DNA of 8,135 nt from an uncultured Chloroflexota bacterium (GCA_937974245.1 CALJKV010000029.1:1-8135); one strand, 5' to 3'. Positions 1 through 5,843 are shown, counted from the first letter of the stretch. Numbers and translations: made by a program. Notes: a model not told the origin generated them from the letters alone.

Positions 1-108
1 GGGTTGTTTGGCAACACTTATTCTACCGGATAGGAATTTTCAGATGGGTTCTAAGAACCTTGTCCTGTTTTGCACCCAAGCGAAATGTACCCCGCCTGAA
101 TTTTGTGA

Positions 109-137
109 TTGATTTCATTCCAGAATCGTGATAGGAT
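109..137 (+). promoter_or_regulatory. Putative sigma70-type promoter of the metK leader
   Basis: A TTGATT hexamer (109-114) is followed after exactly 17 bases by TAGGAT (132-137). Each matches four of six consensus positions. A start near 144 would give a short 5' stretch before the riboswitch that begins near 184, so the placement fits. The assignment rests only on hexamer matches and position. The 1-108 stretch upstream shows no credible gene: no frame carries a recognisable protein. It has only a small dyad (GGTTCT-A-AGAACC at 47-59). Confidence 0.4.
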
Positions 138-183
138 ATTTTCCAGGTGGGGGGATGCTCTCCCCTGCTGACAACTGAAGCAG

Positions 184-298
184 TGCTGTAGCACTCATTA
201 AGAGCGACAGAGGGAACCGGCCCGTTGAAGTCGCGGCAACCCCCGAAGCGTCGGGAAGGTGCCAAGTCCGGCAGAGGAATCTCTGGAAGATGAGCAGC
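184..298 (+). ncRNA. SAM-I-type riboswitch upstream of metK
   Basis: This is an S-adenosylmethionine-sensing RNA aptamer in the metK leader. P1 pairs CTCAT (194-198) with ATGAG (290-294), with possible extension GCTG (184-187) to CAGC (295-298). P2 pairs GCGAC (204-208) with GTCGC (230-234) and encloses the conserved AGAGGGA...GGCCCGTTGAA core. The conserved GGCAACC follows at 235-241. P3 is CCCGA (242-246) with TCGGG (251-255), followed by the conserved GGTGCCAA (258-265). P4 is CAGAG (272-276) with CTCTG (281-285). The element ends with the expected GGAAGATGAG. Core motifs and four-helix order agree with the SAM-I (S-box) family. A related SAM-clan class such as SAM-IV is less likely but was not tested by a covariance model. 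The downstream terminator and metK fit feedback control by SAM. Confidence 0.93.
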
Positions 299-317
299 AG
301 TTTACCCTGTGTTTATG

Positions 318-348
318 CGCCTCTTCATCAACCCGGAGAGGCGTTTTT
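318..348 (+). terminator. Rho-independent terminator, expression platform of the SAM riboswitch
   Basis: CGCCTCT (318-324) pairs perfectly with AGAGGCG (337-343), followed by TTTTT (344-348). It lies 20 bases after the P1 stem and before metK, so it is the likely off-switch when SAM is bound. The 3' strand of P1, GATGAG (289-294), can pair with TTCATC (324-329, one G-U). AGAGG (273-277) can also pair with CCTCT (320-324). Either could act as an antiterminator when ligand is absent. The exact alternative fold is inferred. Confidence 0.85.
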
Positions 349-459
349 CGTTTCTAAACTGATGCTGTTCCGGTCAAGCAGCCTGGGCCGGACGCCTGTA
401 ATTCCGAGAATCGCTCACCCGTGCATATCGGTTAGCCTATAGGAAGGATGTAACCCGTC

Positions 460-1701
460 ATGAGCATTATTCAGGAACGCCCCCAGGTGGCGAATACCAC
501 GTTCATGAATTCGCCCCAGTATTTTTTCACGTCCGAGTCGGTCTCTGAAGGCCACCCGGACAAGATGTGCGACCAGATTTCGGATGCCGTGCTGGACGCC
601 ATTCTCGCTTCTGACCCCAACGCCCGCGTGGCGTGCGAAACGGCGACGACCACCGGGCTGGTGGTGGTGATCGGTGAGATTACCACCCATGCGTATGTGG
701 ACATTGAGAAACTCGTGCGCGAAACGGTGCGCGACATCGGCTACACACGCGGCAAGTTCGGCTTTGACGCCGATACCTGTGGCGTGGTCGTCTCGATCAA
801 GGAACAGTCCCCGGACATCGCCCAGGGCGTCAACCGGGCGCTGGAAGCCCGCGAAGGCACGATGAGCGAAGCGGAAATCGAAGCCACCGGGGCCGGCGAC
901 CAGGGTATGATGATCGGCTTCGCCTGTGACGAAACGCCGGAATACATGCCGCTGACGATCTCGCTGGCGCACAAACTCACCCGCCGCCTGGCCGAATCGC
1001 GCAAGTCCGGCGAACTGAGCTGGCTGCGCCCCGATGGCAAGAGCCAGGTGACGGTGGAATACGCCTTCGGCAAGCCCAAGCGCGTGGATACCATCGTCAT
1101 TTCCACCCAGCACGCCCCGGAAATCAGCCAGGCGGAAATCCGCGAGGCGGTCATCCAGCACATCATCACGCCGGTTGTCCCGGCGGGACTGCTGGACAGC
1201 CACACCCGAATCTTCGTCAACCCCACCGGGCGTTTTGTCACCGGCGGGCCGCTGGGCGATGCCGGGCTGACCGGGCGTAAGATCATCGTGGACACTTACG
1301 GCGGCGTGGCGCGGCATGGCGGCGGCGCGTTCTCCGGCAAGGATGCCACCAAAGTAGACCGCAGCGCGGCTTATATGGCGCGGTACGTCTCGAAAAATGT
1401 GGTGGCCGCAGGGCTGGCGGCCCGCTTTGAACTGCAACTGTCGTATGCCATCGGCGTCGCCCAGCCGACCTCGCTGGCGGTGGAAACCTTCGGCACCGGC
1501 ACCATCCCCGACGACCAGATTGAAGCCCTGATCCGCAAGCACTTCGACCTGCGCCCGGCGGCGATCATCCGTGACCTCGACCTGCGCCGCCCGATCTACA
1601 AGCAGGTGGCAGCTTACGGCCACTTCGGGCGGGATGACCTGAATGTCCCCTGGGAACGCACCGACAAGGCCGACATCCTGCGCCAGGAGGCCGGGCTGTA
1701 A
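460..1701 (+). CDS. metK: S-adenosylmethionine synthetase (methionine adenosyltransferase)
   Basis: This cytoplasmic enzyme makes S-adenosylmethionine, phosphate and diphosphate from ATP, methionine and water, and supplies cellular methylation. The 413-residue protein is full length for the bacterial family (usually about 380-420). It carries the family signatures: SVSEGHPDK near residues 27-35, the GAGDQG motif at 144-149, DTYGG at 278-282, and the glycine-rich ARHGGGAFSGKD at 284-295 followed by TKVDRSAAY. Together these bind ATP, methionine and the metal ions. The ATG at 460 has AGGAAGG at 441-447, 12 bases upstream. An internal ATG at 505 would give a more compact N-terminus (MNSPQYFFTSESVSEGHPDK), so the first 15 residues may be an extension; the upstream start has the better Shine-Dalgarno. 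The gene sits behind a SAM-I riboswitch and terminator, implying transcriptional feedback by its own product. No frame damage is visible. Confidence 0.98.
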   Translation: MSIIQERPQVANTTFMNSPQYFFTSESVSEGHPDKMCDQISDAVLDAILASDPNARVACETATTTGLVVVIGEITTHAYVDIEKLVRETVRDIGYTRGKFGFDADTCGVVVSIKEQSPDIAQGVNRALEAREGTMSEAEIEATGAGDQGMMIGFACDETPEYMPLTISLAHKLTRRLAESRKSGELSWLRPDGKSQVTVEYAFGKPKRVDTIVISTQHAPEISQAEIREAVIQHIITPVVPAGLLDSHTRIFVNPTGRFVTGGPLGDAGLTGRKIIVDTYGGVARHGGGAFSGKDATKVDRSAAYMARYVSKNVVAAGLAARFELQLSYAIGVAQPTSLAVETFGTGTIPDDQIEALIRKHFDLRPAAIIRDLDLRRPIYKQVAAYGHFGRDDLNVPWERTDKADILRQEAGL

Positions 1702-1715
1702 GTCTTCGTCTGACG

Positions 1716-1746
1716 AATAAAAAGGGGCGTGGTTCGCCGCGCCCTT
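1716..1746. terminator. UUCG-capped hairpin after metK, possibly bidirectional
   Basis: The stem pairs 1723-1732 with 1737-1746 around a TTCG tetraloop; the GC-rich core is GGGCGTGG with CCGCGCCC (one G-U). It starts 22 bases after the metK stop, so it is a natural end for the metK transcript. On the plus strand the tail is only TTAAAA. On the minus strand the hairpin is followed by TTTTTATT, which is the better U-tract. It may therefore stop transcription in both directions, or mainly antisense transcription towards metK. Confidence 0.6.
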
Positions 1747-1777
1747 AAAACCCGCCCCGCCACTTCCTGACCCCTCA

Positions 1778-1806
1778 TTCACATTAGACGACTTCTGGTG
1801 TATAAT
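1778..1806 (+). promoter_or_regulatory. Near-consensus sigma70-type promoter
   Basis: TTCACA (1778-1783, five of six) and a perfect TATAAT (1801-1806) are separated by exactly 17 bases. Transcription would start near 1812-1814. This is the best promoter match in the window, yet the next protein start is about 360 bases downstream, beyond a strong terminator. It therefore probably drives the candidate RNA at 1813-2115 rather than the Uma2 gene directly. Confidence 0.6.
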
Positions 1807-1820
1807 CACTTAAATGCTTG

Positions 1821-1906
1821 ACCTCACCCCTTCCGAACCTGCGGTTCTCCCTCCCCTCAGCCGTCAACGGCGAGGGCAAAACGAGCGCAGCGAGCAGGGA
1901 TGAGGT
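1821..1906. repeat. Palindromic intergenic repeat (MITE- or REP-like)
   Basis: The outer arms ACCTCACCCC (1821-1830) and GGGATGAGGT (1897-1906) are complementary except at one position. They enclose two smaller hairpins: GAACC-TGC-GGTTC (1835-1847), and CCCTC plus GCCG around TCAA paired with CGGC plus GAGGG (1854-1876, one bulged A). The CCTCACCCC...TGAGG signature resembles dispersed palindromic elements common between genes in Chloroflexota and some other phyla. That family link is from memory and inference, and only one copy is present here. No transposase is nearby. Confidence 0.5.
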
Positions 1907-2088
1907 TGGTGTGGCGAATTAACGGACAGGTTCTTAAAGGGCGTGAATCAGATTCGATTCGGGTGCTGGCGGGCGAGTAGCGCGAAGGCGCATTGCAAAA
2001 CGTGAAACCCCGCTTGAAAAAGGCGCTTGAAGACCGCCGGGCAGTACGGCGCACGTCCACTTTTTCACTTCGTTCAGAATCGTAACAG

Positions 2089-2115
2089 ACAGGGGCAGCG
2101 GCTGCCCCTGTTTTT
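2089..2115 (+). terminator. Strong Rho-independent terminator
   Basis: ACAGGGGCAG (2089-2098) pairs perfectly with CTGCCCCTGT (2102-2111) around a three-base loop and runs into TTTTT (2111-2115). Its orientation is plus. It ends transcripts coming from the promoter at 1778-1806, or metK read-through, and insulates the Uma2 gene. Confidence 0.85.
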
Positions 2116-2143
2116 ATGCAAACGGCGGGCGGTGAAACTGCGC

Positions 2144-2149
2144 TATAAT
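2144..2149 (+). promoter_or_regulatory. -10 box upstream of the Uma2-family gene
   Basis: A perfect TATAAT lies 27 bases before the ATG at 2177 and directly downstream of the terminator. No TTGACA-like hexamer occurs at 16-20 bases spacing, and there is no extended TGn. If it is used, it would need an activator or be weak. The leader would be only about 20 bases and would contain the GGGAG ribosome site. Confidence 0.4.
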
Positions 2150-2176
2150 AGGAGATAGTCAACGGGAGACTTGAAC

Positions 2177-2728
2177 ATGGTTGCACGAGAAAGACTGGTC
2201 ACAACAATGGACGAGTTCAAGACCTTTGTGGCCTTGCCCGAAAATGCTGACCGGTTATTTGAGTTTGTCAATGGGGAGATCATTGAAGTGTCACCAGGCC
2301 GAACCCGCTATTCTGAGTTCGGGCATCTCATTGCGTTTGCGGTCCGCCTGTTTTGCCAGGAAAACGCGCTTCCCTGCCATACCAGCGGCGGAGATGGCGC
2401 GTTCCTGATCGGCACGCATGTTATTGCCCCCGATTTTGCCTACAAGCCAACCCCCATGAGTGACGACTATCCTGACCCTGTAGCGCCGTTATGGGCCGTC
2501 GAGATCATATCCCCGACGGATAAGGCTTCTGACATTCGATCAAAGCGAGCCGTCTATCGCCAGGCGGAGATTCTGTTGTGGGAAATCTACCCACAGCTTG
2601 AGAAGATAGATGTCTATGCCCCCGGCTATCCAGCGCGTGAATCAGGTGTTGATGACTTGCTGGACGGCGGCACGGTGCTGCCTGGCTTTGTAATCGCTGT
2701 AAAGGACATTTTCCCCGCCCAATCCTAA
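2177..2728 (+). CDS. Uma2-family (DUF820) putative PD-(D/E)XK endonuclease
   Basis: The 183-residue protein matches the Uma2 / DUF820 family, which has a restriction-endonuclease-like fold; the biological role of its members is largely undefined. Visible family marks are FEFVNGEIIEVSPG (28-41), the nuclease-core aspartate in PDF (D86), the glutamate in WAVEIISPTDK (E109), nearby lysines (K116, K123), and the C-terminal LLWEIYPQLEKIDVYAPG block (133-150). Length is normal for the family. The ATG at 2177 is chosen because GGGAG (2164-2168) lies 8 bases upstream; an in-frame TTG at 2171 is too close to that site. It stands alone on the plus strand after a terminator and its own -10 box, and ends 23 bases from the stop of the convergent exported-protein gene. 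Uma2 genes are often scattered in many copies in cyanobacteria and Chloroflexota, so context says little about its target. Family assignment is firm; nuclease activity is inferred. Confidence 0.88.
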   Translation: MVARERLVTTMDEFKTFVALPENADRLFEFVNGEIIEVSPGRTRYSEFGHLIAFAVRLFCQENALPCHTSGGDGAFLIGTHVIAPDFAYKPTPMSDDYPDPVAPLWAVEIISPTDKASDIRSKRAVYRQAEILLWEIYPQLEKIDVYAPGYPARESGVDDLLDGGTVLPGFVIAVKDIFPAQS

Positions 2729-2751
2729 TGTAAGGCTATTCCTCCTGCGGC

Positions 2752-3510
2752 TCACCATGCCTGCGGATACAACTTATCAGGCGAGTCAGGACTCCAGGTG
2801 ATGATATACGGCTTGCCATCAGCATAGGCTGTGTTGATCTGGAACTCCCCGGTGGGCAGGCGGTAGAGCATGATGGGCTGGCTGGTGAAGGGATTATCGG
2901 CCTGCGCGACGAGGGCGGGAACAGCGTCCGGCACGCCTACCGCCGCAATCGCCGCGTCATCCACCCGCAGCGTCAGGAATCCGGCGCTGGTATCGGGGTC
3001 AACCGCGTAAATATCGAGCGAACCGGGATACACGACTACCGGCGCAAAACCACAGTGCCAGCGGTTCAAACGTCCATCGTCCGGGCAGATGCTTTCCAGG
3101 TAGCTGCTTACCGATTGGCCGGAGCTATCCAGGCAGTGAATCGTGTAGGTGTAAGTCGTCCCCCCGGCGTTGCGTAAAAACACAAACTCTATCCCGTACA
3201 ACGCCAAAACGGGAATCGTGTAGGTGAGTGTTCCCGGCATGACTCGCGGGCCGACCAGAGCGCCGTGCAGTACGTCATTCACGCGGAAATCGCCCGGCAG
3301 CCCGGCGTCCAGTGTGGTCGTGACGGTGATGGTTTCTCCGGCGTTAAAAGCCGTGTTCTGTAATTTGATAGTCAGAGACGTTGAAAGGGTGCCGGTGCGC
3401 CCATCCAGAGCGAGACAGCCGGCGCTGGGTGTATTGGCACGCGCGAACATCCCCGGCAGCAGACCGGTGATGATTAGCATGAGACTGAGCAGCCAACGCA
3501 GCGTGGACAT
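2752..3510 (-). CDS. Exported beta-rich protein of unknown function
   Basis: The 252-residue protein begins with a typical signal peptide: Arg5, a hydrophobic core of about residues 6-22 (LLSLMLIITGLLPGMF), then ARA before Asn26, a plausible signal peptidase I site. Cys32 follows SAG but lies well past the hydrophobic core, so a lipoprotein is less likely. The mature part is rich in Thr, Val, Gly and Pro with alternating strand-like stretches (LSTSLTIKLQNTAFNAGETITVTTTLD, TTYTYTIHC), suggesting beta-sandwich structure. It has four cysteines (32, 126, 142, 153), which could form disulfides. I recognise no catalytic motif or named family. The ATG at 3510 is supported by GGAGG six bases upstream (3517-3521). 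A longer reading to 3618 lacks such a site and would bury the signal peptide. It lies 104 bases after the REC-HEAT gene on the same strand, with its own possible promoter, so co-transcription is possible but unproven. Confidence 0.8.
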   Translation of the reverse strand: MSTLRWLLSLMLIITGLLPGMFARANTPSAGCLALDGRTGTLSTSLTIKLQNTAFNAGETITVTTTLDAGLPGDFRVNDVLHGALVGPRVMPGTLTYTIPVLALYGIEFVFLRNAGGTTYTYTIHCLDSSGQSVSSYLESICPDDGRLNRWHCGFAPVVVYPGSLDIYAVDPDTSAGFLTLRVDDAAIAAVGVPDAVPALVAQADNPFTSQPIMLYRLPTGEFQINTAYADGKPYIITWSPDSPDKLYPQAW

Positions 3511-3534
3511 AATGTGCCTCCACAAAGTTAATAA

Positions 3535-3544
3535 TTCGTACGAA
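3535..3544. promoter_or_regulatory. Perfect palindrome TTCGTACGAA, possible operator
   Basis: This ten-base perfect dyad lies 24 bases upstream of the exported-protein start and just downstream of the possible -10 box at 3561-3566, a position suited to a repressor. No regulator gene is adjacent, and a ten-base palindrome can occur by chance. Confidence 0.25.
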
Positions 3545-3560
3545 CTACGTTTATTTGTAG

Positions 3561-3590
3561 ATTGTAACACCAAAGGCCAGACACGCCCAA
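3561..3590 (-). promoter_or_regulatory. Possible promoter of the exported-protein gene
   Basis: On the minus strand, TACAAT (3561-3566, five of six) is preceded at 18 bases by TTGGGC (3585-3590, three of six). A start near 3554 would give a leader of about 45 bases containing the palindrome and the GGAGG site. The -35 match is poor. Confidence 0.3.
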
Positions 3591-3614
3591 CAAGACACAG
3601 GCAAAGGGAGGCGC

Positions 3615-4883
3615 TCACGTCAGCAGGACATAGGACTGCGCGGTGCGCTGTACCGAGTCGTCTTCGTGCCGCGTGAGTTTTAAGAGGGCGATCTTACATT
3701 TGGGGTGGGCCTTGAGCTTGCCGAGGGCGTGGGCCAGCTGGCGCAGTACGGGGGGTTCCGGGCGTTCGGCTGCCGCCTGGATCAGTGCCTGGCAGGCCTC
3801 TTCGGTAGCGAATTGTGCCAGCGCATTGGCGGCCACTTCCGCCGATTCCGAACTACCTTCCAGCAGTGCCGCCGCCAGGGCTATGACGGCCATATCGCTG
3901 CCAATCGCCACCAGCGCCGCACCGGCCTGTTCGCGCACACCGCCGGAGGGGTCGCTCAGAGTACGGGTCAGCACCGGGACATGGGTGGTATCGCCAAGCT
4001 GCCCCAGTACCAGCGCCGCCGTCGCCCGGACACCGTCTTTGGGGTCGCTCAGCGCCGTCACCGCCAGCGGCACAACAGACGGGTCCTGGTTCTCCATGAG
4101 AATCCGCAGCGCCCAGCGCCGGACTTCCTGCCGCTTGCTGTTCATGCACACCGCCAGCGCCTGGGGGATGCGCTCGGCATCGTAAATCAGCGCCCGTGCG
4201 ATGGGAGCGAGTTCGCTCCATAAGCCCCCGGCATCGCCAGCGGCCACACTCGCCAGATTATGGCGGACATAGTTCCAGAAATGACGCTGCCCGGCCAGAA
4301 AATTGTACGGCGCGTCCGGCTGTTTTTGCCAGGCGGCCAGGGCAACCACCGCCAGTCCCCGGTCAACCTGCCCGCCATAAACCAGAATATTCTCCAGTAT
4401 GGCCCCCCATTCCGCACGGGGCGCATGCATCAATGCTGGCAAAGCGGCTTCGGGAGGGCGGTTAAACAGCAGGCCGATGTCCTGCACCTGGGGGGTGATT
4501 TCCGGTGGACGGCGGGCCAGTTCACCGATCAGCCGCTTGATTTCATACTCCAACGAGGGGAAATCAATCGGTTTGGTGACGAAGGCGCTGGCCCCGATCC
4601 GAAAAGACTCTTCCCGAACCGCCGGGCTATCCTCCACCGAAAGCATGATGATGGGAATATCACGGGAATATTCGTGGTCACGCAGCCAGCGCAGAACATC
4701 CAACCCGTTCATATCCGGCAGCATGTAGTCGAGCAGAATCAGGCGCGGGTTAGCTTGCAGGACAACCTGTAAGCCCTCGCGCCCGGTAGGGGCGGTCAGC
4801 ACATCCACCCCTTGTATATGAAAATACTGCCGGACAATCTGTTGCATGTCCGGCGCGTCTTCGATATGAACAATATCAACCAT
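3615..4883 (-). CDS. Response-regulator receiver domain fused to HEAT repeats
   Basis: The 422-residue cytoplasmic protein has an N-terminal receiver domain (about 1-122) with all key positions: acidic pair E8-D9, phospho-acceptor D52 in LLDYMLPDMNG, S82 at the switch Ser/Thr position, and K104 in TKPID. A helical middle (about 130-245) follows. Next come HEAT / PBS-lyase-like repeats (about 246-420), clearest in VVPLAVTALSDPKDGVRATAALVLGQLGD and the following VPVLTRTLSDPSGGVREQAGAALVAIG. It has no DNA-binding or enzymatic output, so phosphorylation probably changes a protein-protein scaffold. The ATG at 4883 is used because the receiver fold begins there (MVDIVHIEDA). It is 7 bases after the TIR-REC stop and has only a weak AAGG, so translational coupling is likely. 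An upstream extension to 4991 overlaps the TIR-REC gene and is rejected. The cognate kinase is not in the window. Confidence 0.9.
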   Translation of the reverse strand: MVDIVHIEDAPDMQQIVRQYFHIQGVDVLTAPTGREGLQVVLQANPRLILLDYMLPDMNGLDVLRWLRDHEYSRDIPIIMLSVEDSPAVREESFRIGASAFVTKPIDFPSLEYEIKRLIGELARRPPEITPQVQDIGLLFNRPPEAALPALMHAPRAEWGAILENILVYGGQVDRGLAVVALAAWQKQPDAPYNFLAGQRHFWNYVRHNLASVAAGDAGGLWSELAPIARALIYDAERIPQALAVCMNSKRQEVRRWALRILMENQDPSVVPLAVTALSDPKDGVRATAALVLGQLGDTTHVPVLTRTLSDPSGGVREQAGAALVAIGSDMAVIALAAALLEGSSESAEVAANALAQFATEEACQALIQAAAERPEPPVLRQLAHALGKLKAHPKCKIALLKLTRHEDDSVQRTAQSYVLLT

Positions 4884-4890
4884 AGTTCGC

Positions 4891-5814
4891 TTAGCTGCCT
4901 TGCTGCGAACGGCGCATCCACGGTAAATGTTTTTCCACTGTCCCCCGCAGCCGCCGGATGTCCAGCGGGTTTTTGTCGAGCATATCCGCAATATGATCCT
5001 TGACGAAAAAGTCCGCCGTTTCCCGCTTGTCCCAGTCTTTCGAGGTAATCATCACCACCGGGACATTGTTCTGATAACGGTGGATAAATTCGAGCAGGAA
5101 CTTACCGCCTTCACCGAACTCGTCGTCCGCGCCCAGCATCATATCCAGTGTGATGAAGTCGTATTCATACTCGCGGATAAACTCAGCGGCCTTGTTGCGC
5201 GTCCCGGCGACATGCACCGCCAACCCCATTTCTTCCAGCGTTTCCTTGAGCAAGCTCTGATAGTTGGGCGCGTCTTCGATCACCAGCGCGATAGGCCGCC
5301 GGGCAATCGCGGAGTCACTGACCACCGGCGTTTCCTTGACACGCTCCATGGGCCGGGTGGATTCGGTGCTGTCCTCGTCTTCCTCGTTCTCCGGCCTGGC
5401 CGGCTCATGGCGCACAACCGCCGTAATCAGCGCCCGGTGCAGGCCGTTAAACGCCTGTTCGCTGCTCTGAAGGAAATCCACGTAGTGCAAGTGCTCAATC
5501 TCATCCGGCAGGGCACAATTGCGAATCATCAAGGGGATAATCCGCATTTTATGATCCAACGCCCGGCGCAGTTCGTATTTCACCCAGCGGGACGCGGTGG
5601 CCTCCGGCGTCAGCAAAATGAGGAAGGCTGAGGAATGCTCCAGCGCCTCATCAATGGACTGCCGCCACTCATCGCCCCCTTTGATACCAGCGAAATCAAT
5701 CCAGGTATGGAAGCCAATCTGGTTGATACGCTGCGACAGCATCTCGGCAATTAAGCGGTCTTCATGGCTATAACTGATAAAAATCCCGACTCCGGCATCC
5801 ATTTTCTTAGACAT
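4891..5814 (-). CDS. TIR domain - response-regulator receiver fusion protein
   Basis: The 307-residue protein has an N-terminal TIR domain (about 9-135). It shows the box-1 motif IFISYSHEDR (11-20), WIDFAGIKGGDEW (38-50), and SRWVKYEL (75-82), in which E81 occupies the place of the catalytic glutamate of NAD-cleaving TIRs. An acidic, probably flexible linker follows (about 138-170). The C-terminal receiver domain (about 175-297) has the acidic pair E180-D181, phospho-acceptor D224 in ITLDMML, T257-S258 and K281 in DKNP. The D224 loop is some five to six residues longer than usual (LGADDEFGEGG). Bacterial TIR domains act as NADases, make cyclic signal nucleotides, or mediate assembly; which applies here is not shown. 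The ATG at 5814 starts before the TIR fold with GAGG 11 bases upstream; an ATG at codon 5 is an alternative. It heads an operon with the REC-HEAT gene. Phospho-control of the TIR is inference. Confidence 0.92.
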   Translation of the reverse strand: MSKKMDAGVGIFISYSHEDRLIAEMLSQRINQIGFHTWIDFAGIKGGDEWRQSIDEALEHSSAFLILLTPEATASRWVKYELRRALDHKMRIIPLMIRNCALPDEIEHLHYVDFLQSSEQAFNGLHRALITAVVRHEPARPENEEDEDSTESTRPMERVKETPVVSDSAIARRPIALVIEDAPNYQSLLKETLEEMGLAVHVAGTRNKAAEFIREYEYDFITLDMMLGADDEFGEGGKFLLEFIHRYQNNVPVVMITSKDWDKRETADFFVKDHIADMLDKNPLDIRRLRGTVEKHLPWMRRSQQGS

Positions 5815-5843
5815 AACATGCTGTGCCTCGTCATCATCAATAA

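Larger units (their letters stand above)
1813..2115 (+). ncRNA. Candidate structured non-coding RNA of about 300 nt
   Basis: The interval is bracketed by a strong promoter (1778-1806) and a textbook terminator (2089-2115) and contains no credible protein gene. It can form several local helices: the repeat-derived branched structure at 1821-1906, GCGC-GAAG-GCGC at 1980-1991, CGCCG with CGGCG at 2035-2039 and 2047-2051, and the terminator stem. I looked for the hallmark motifs of tmRNA, RNase P RNA and SRP RNA and found none, and 6S-like pairing of the two ends is not evident. The alternatives are a long attenuated leader for the Uma2 gene, or unrelated promoter and terminator signals in spacer DNA. 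The function is unknown. Confidence 0.35.

Noticed and set aside
23..265. Minus-strand 80-codon frame over the metK leader
   Set aside because: It runs through the SAM riboswitch core and has no family resemblance.
415..1809. Long minus-strand open frame of 464 codons across metK
   Set aside because: It is antisense to an unmistakable metK, is rich in His/Arg/Gly/Asp as expected from a shadow of GC-rich codons, and has no ribosome site or recognisable domain.
46..1937. Similar GGAC(A)AGGTTCTTA strings in opposite orientation near 48-66 and 1924-1936, as possible inverted ends of an element carrying metK
   Set aside because: The shared stretch is only about 13 bases with a gap, there are no target duplications or transposase, and metK with its riboswitch is a core gene.
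1813..2115. tmRNA, RNase P RNA or SRP RNA in the metK-Uma2 gap
   Set aside because: No tRNA-like TTCGANTC-CCA end, no GAGGAAAGTC RNase P core and no GGAAGGAAGCAGC SRP loop are present.
1857..2186. Minus-strand 109-codon frame in the metK-Uma2 gap
   Set aside because: It runs through the terminator hairpin, the repeat and the Uma2 start region; low-complexity Ser/Arg/Ala content and no ribosome site argue against a gene.
3705..4772. Several plus-strand open frames within the REC-HEAT gene
   Set aside because: All are antisense shadows of a clear receiver-HEAT protein and show no domain or start signal of their own.
4927..5631. Plus-strand 234-codon frame within the TIR-REC gene
   Set aside because: Antisense to a well-defined TIR-receiver protein; no recognisable motifs.
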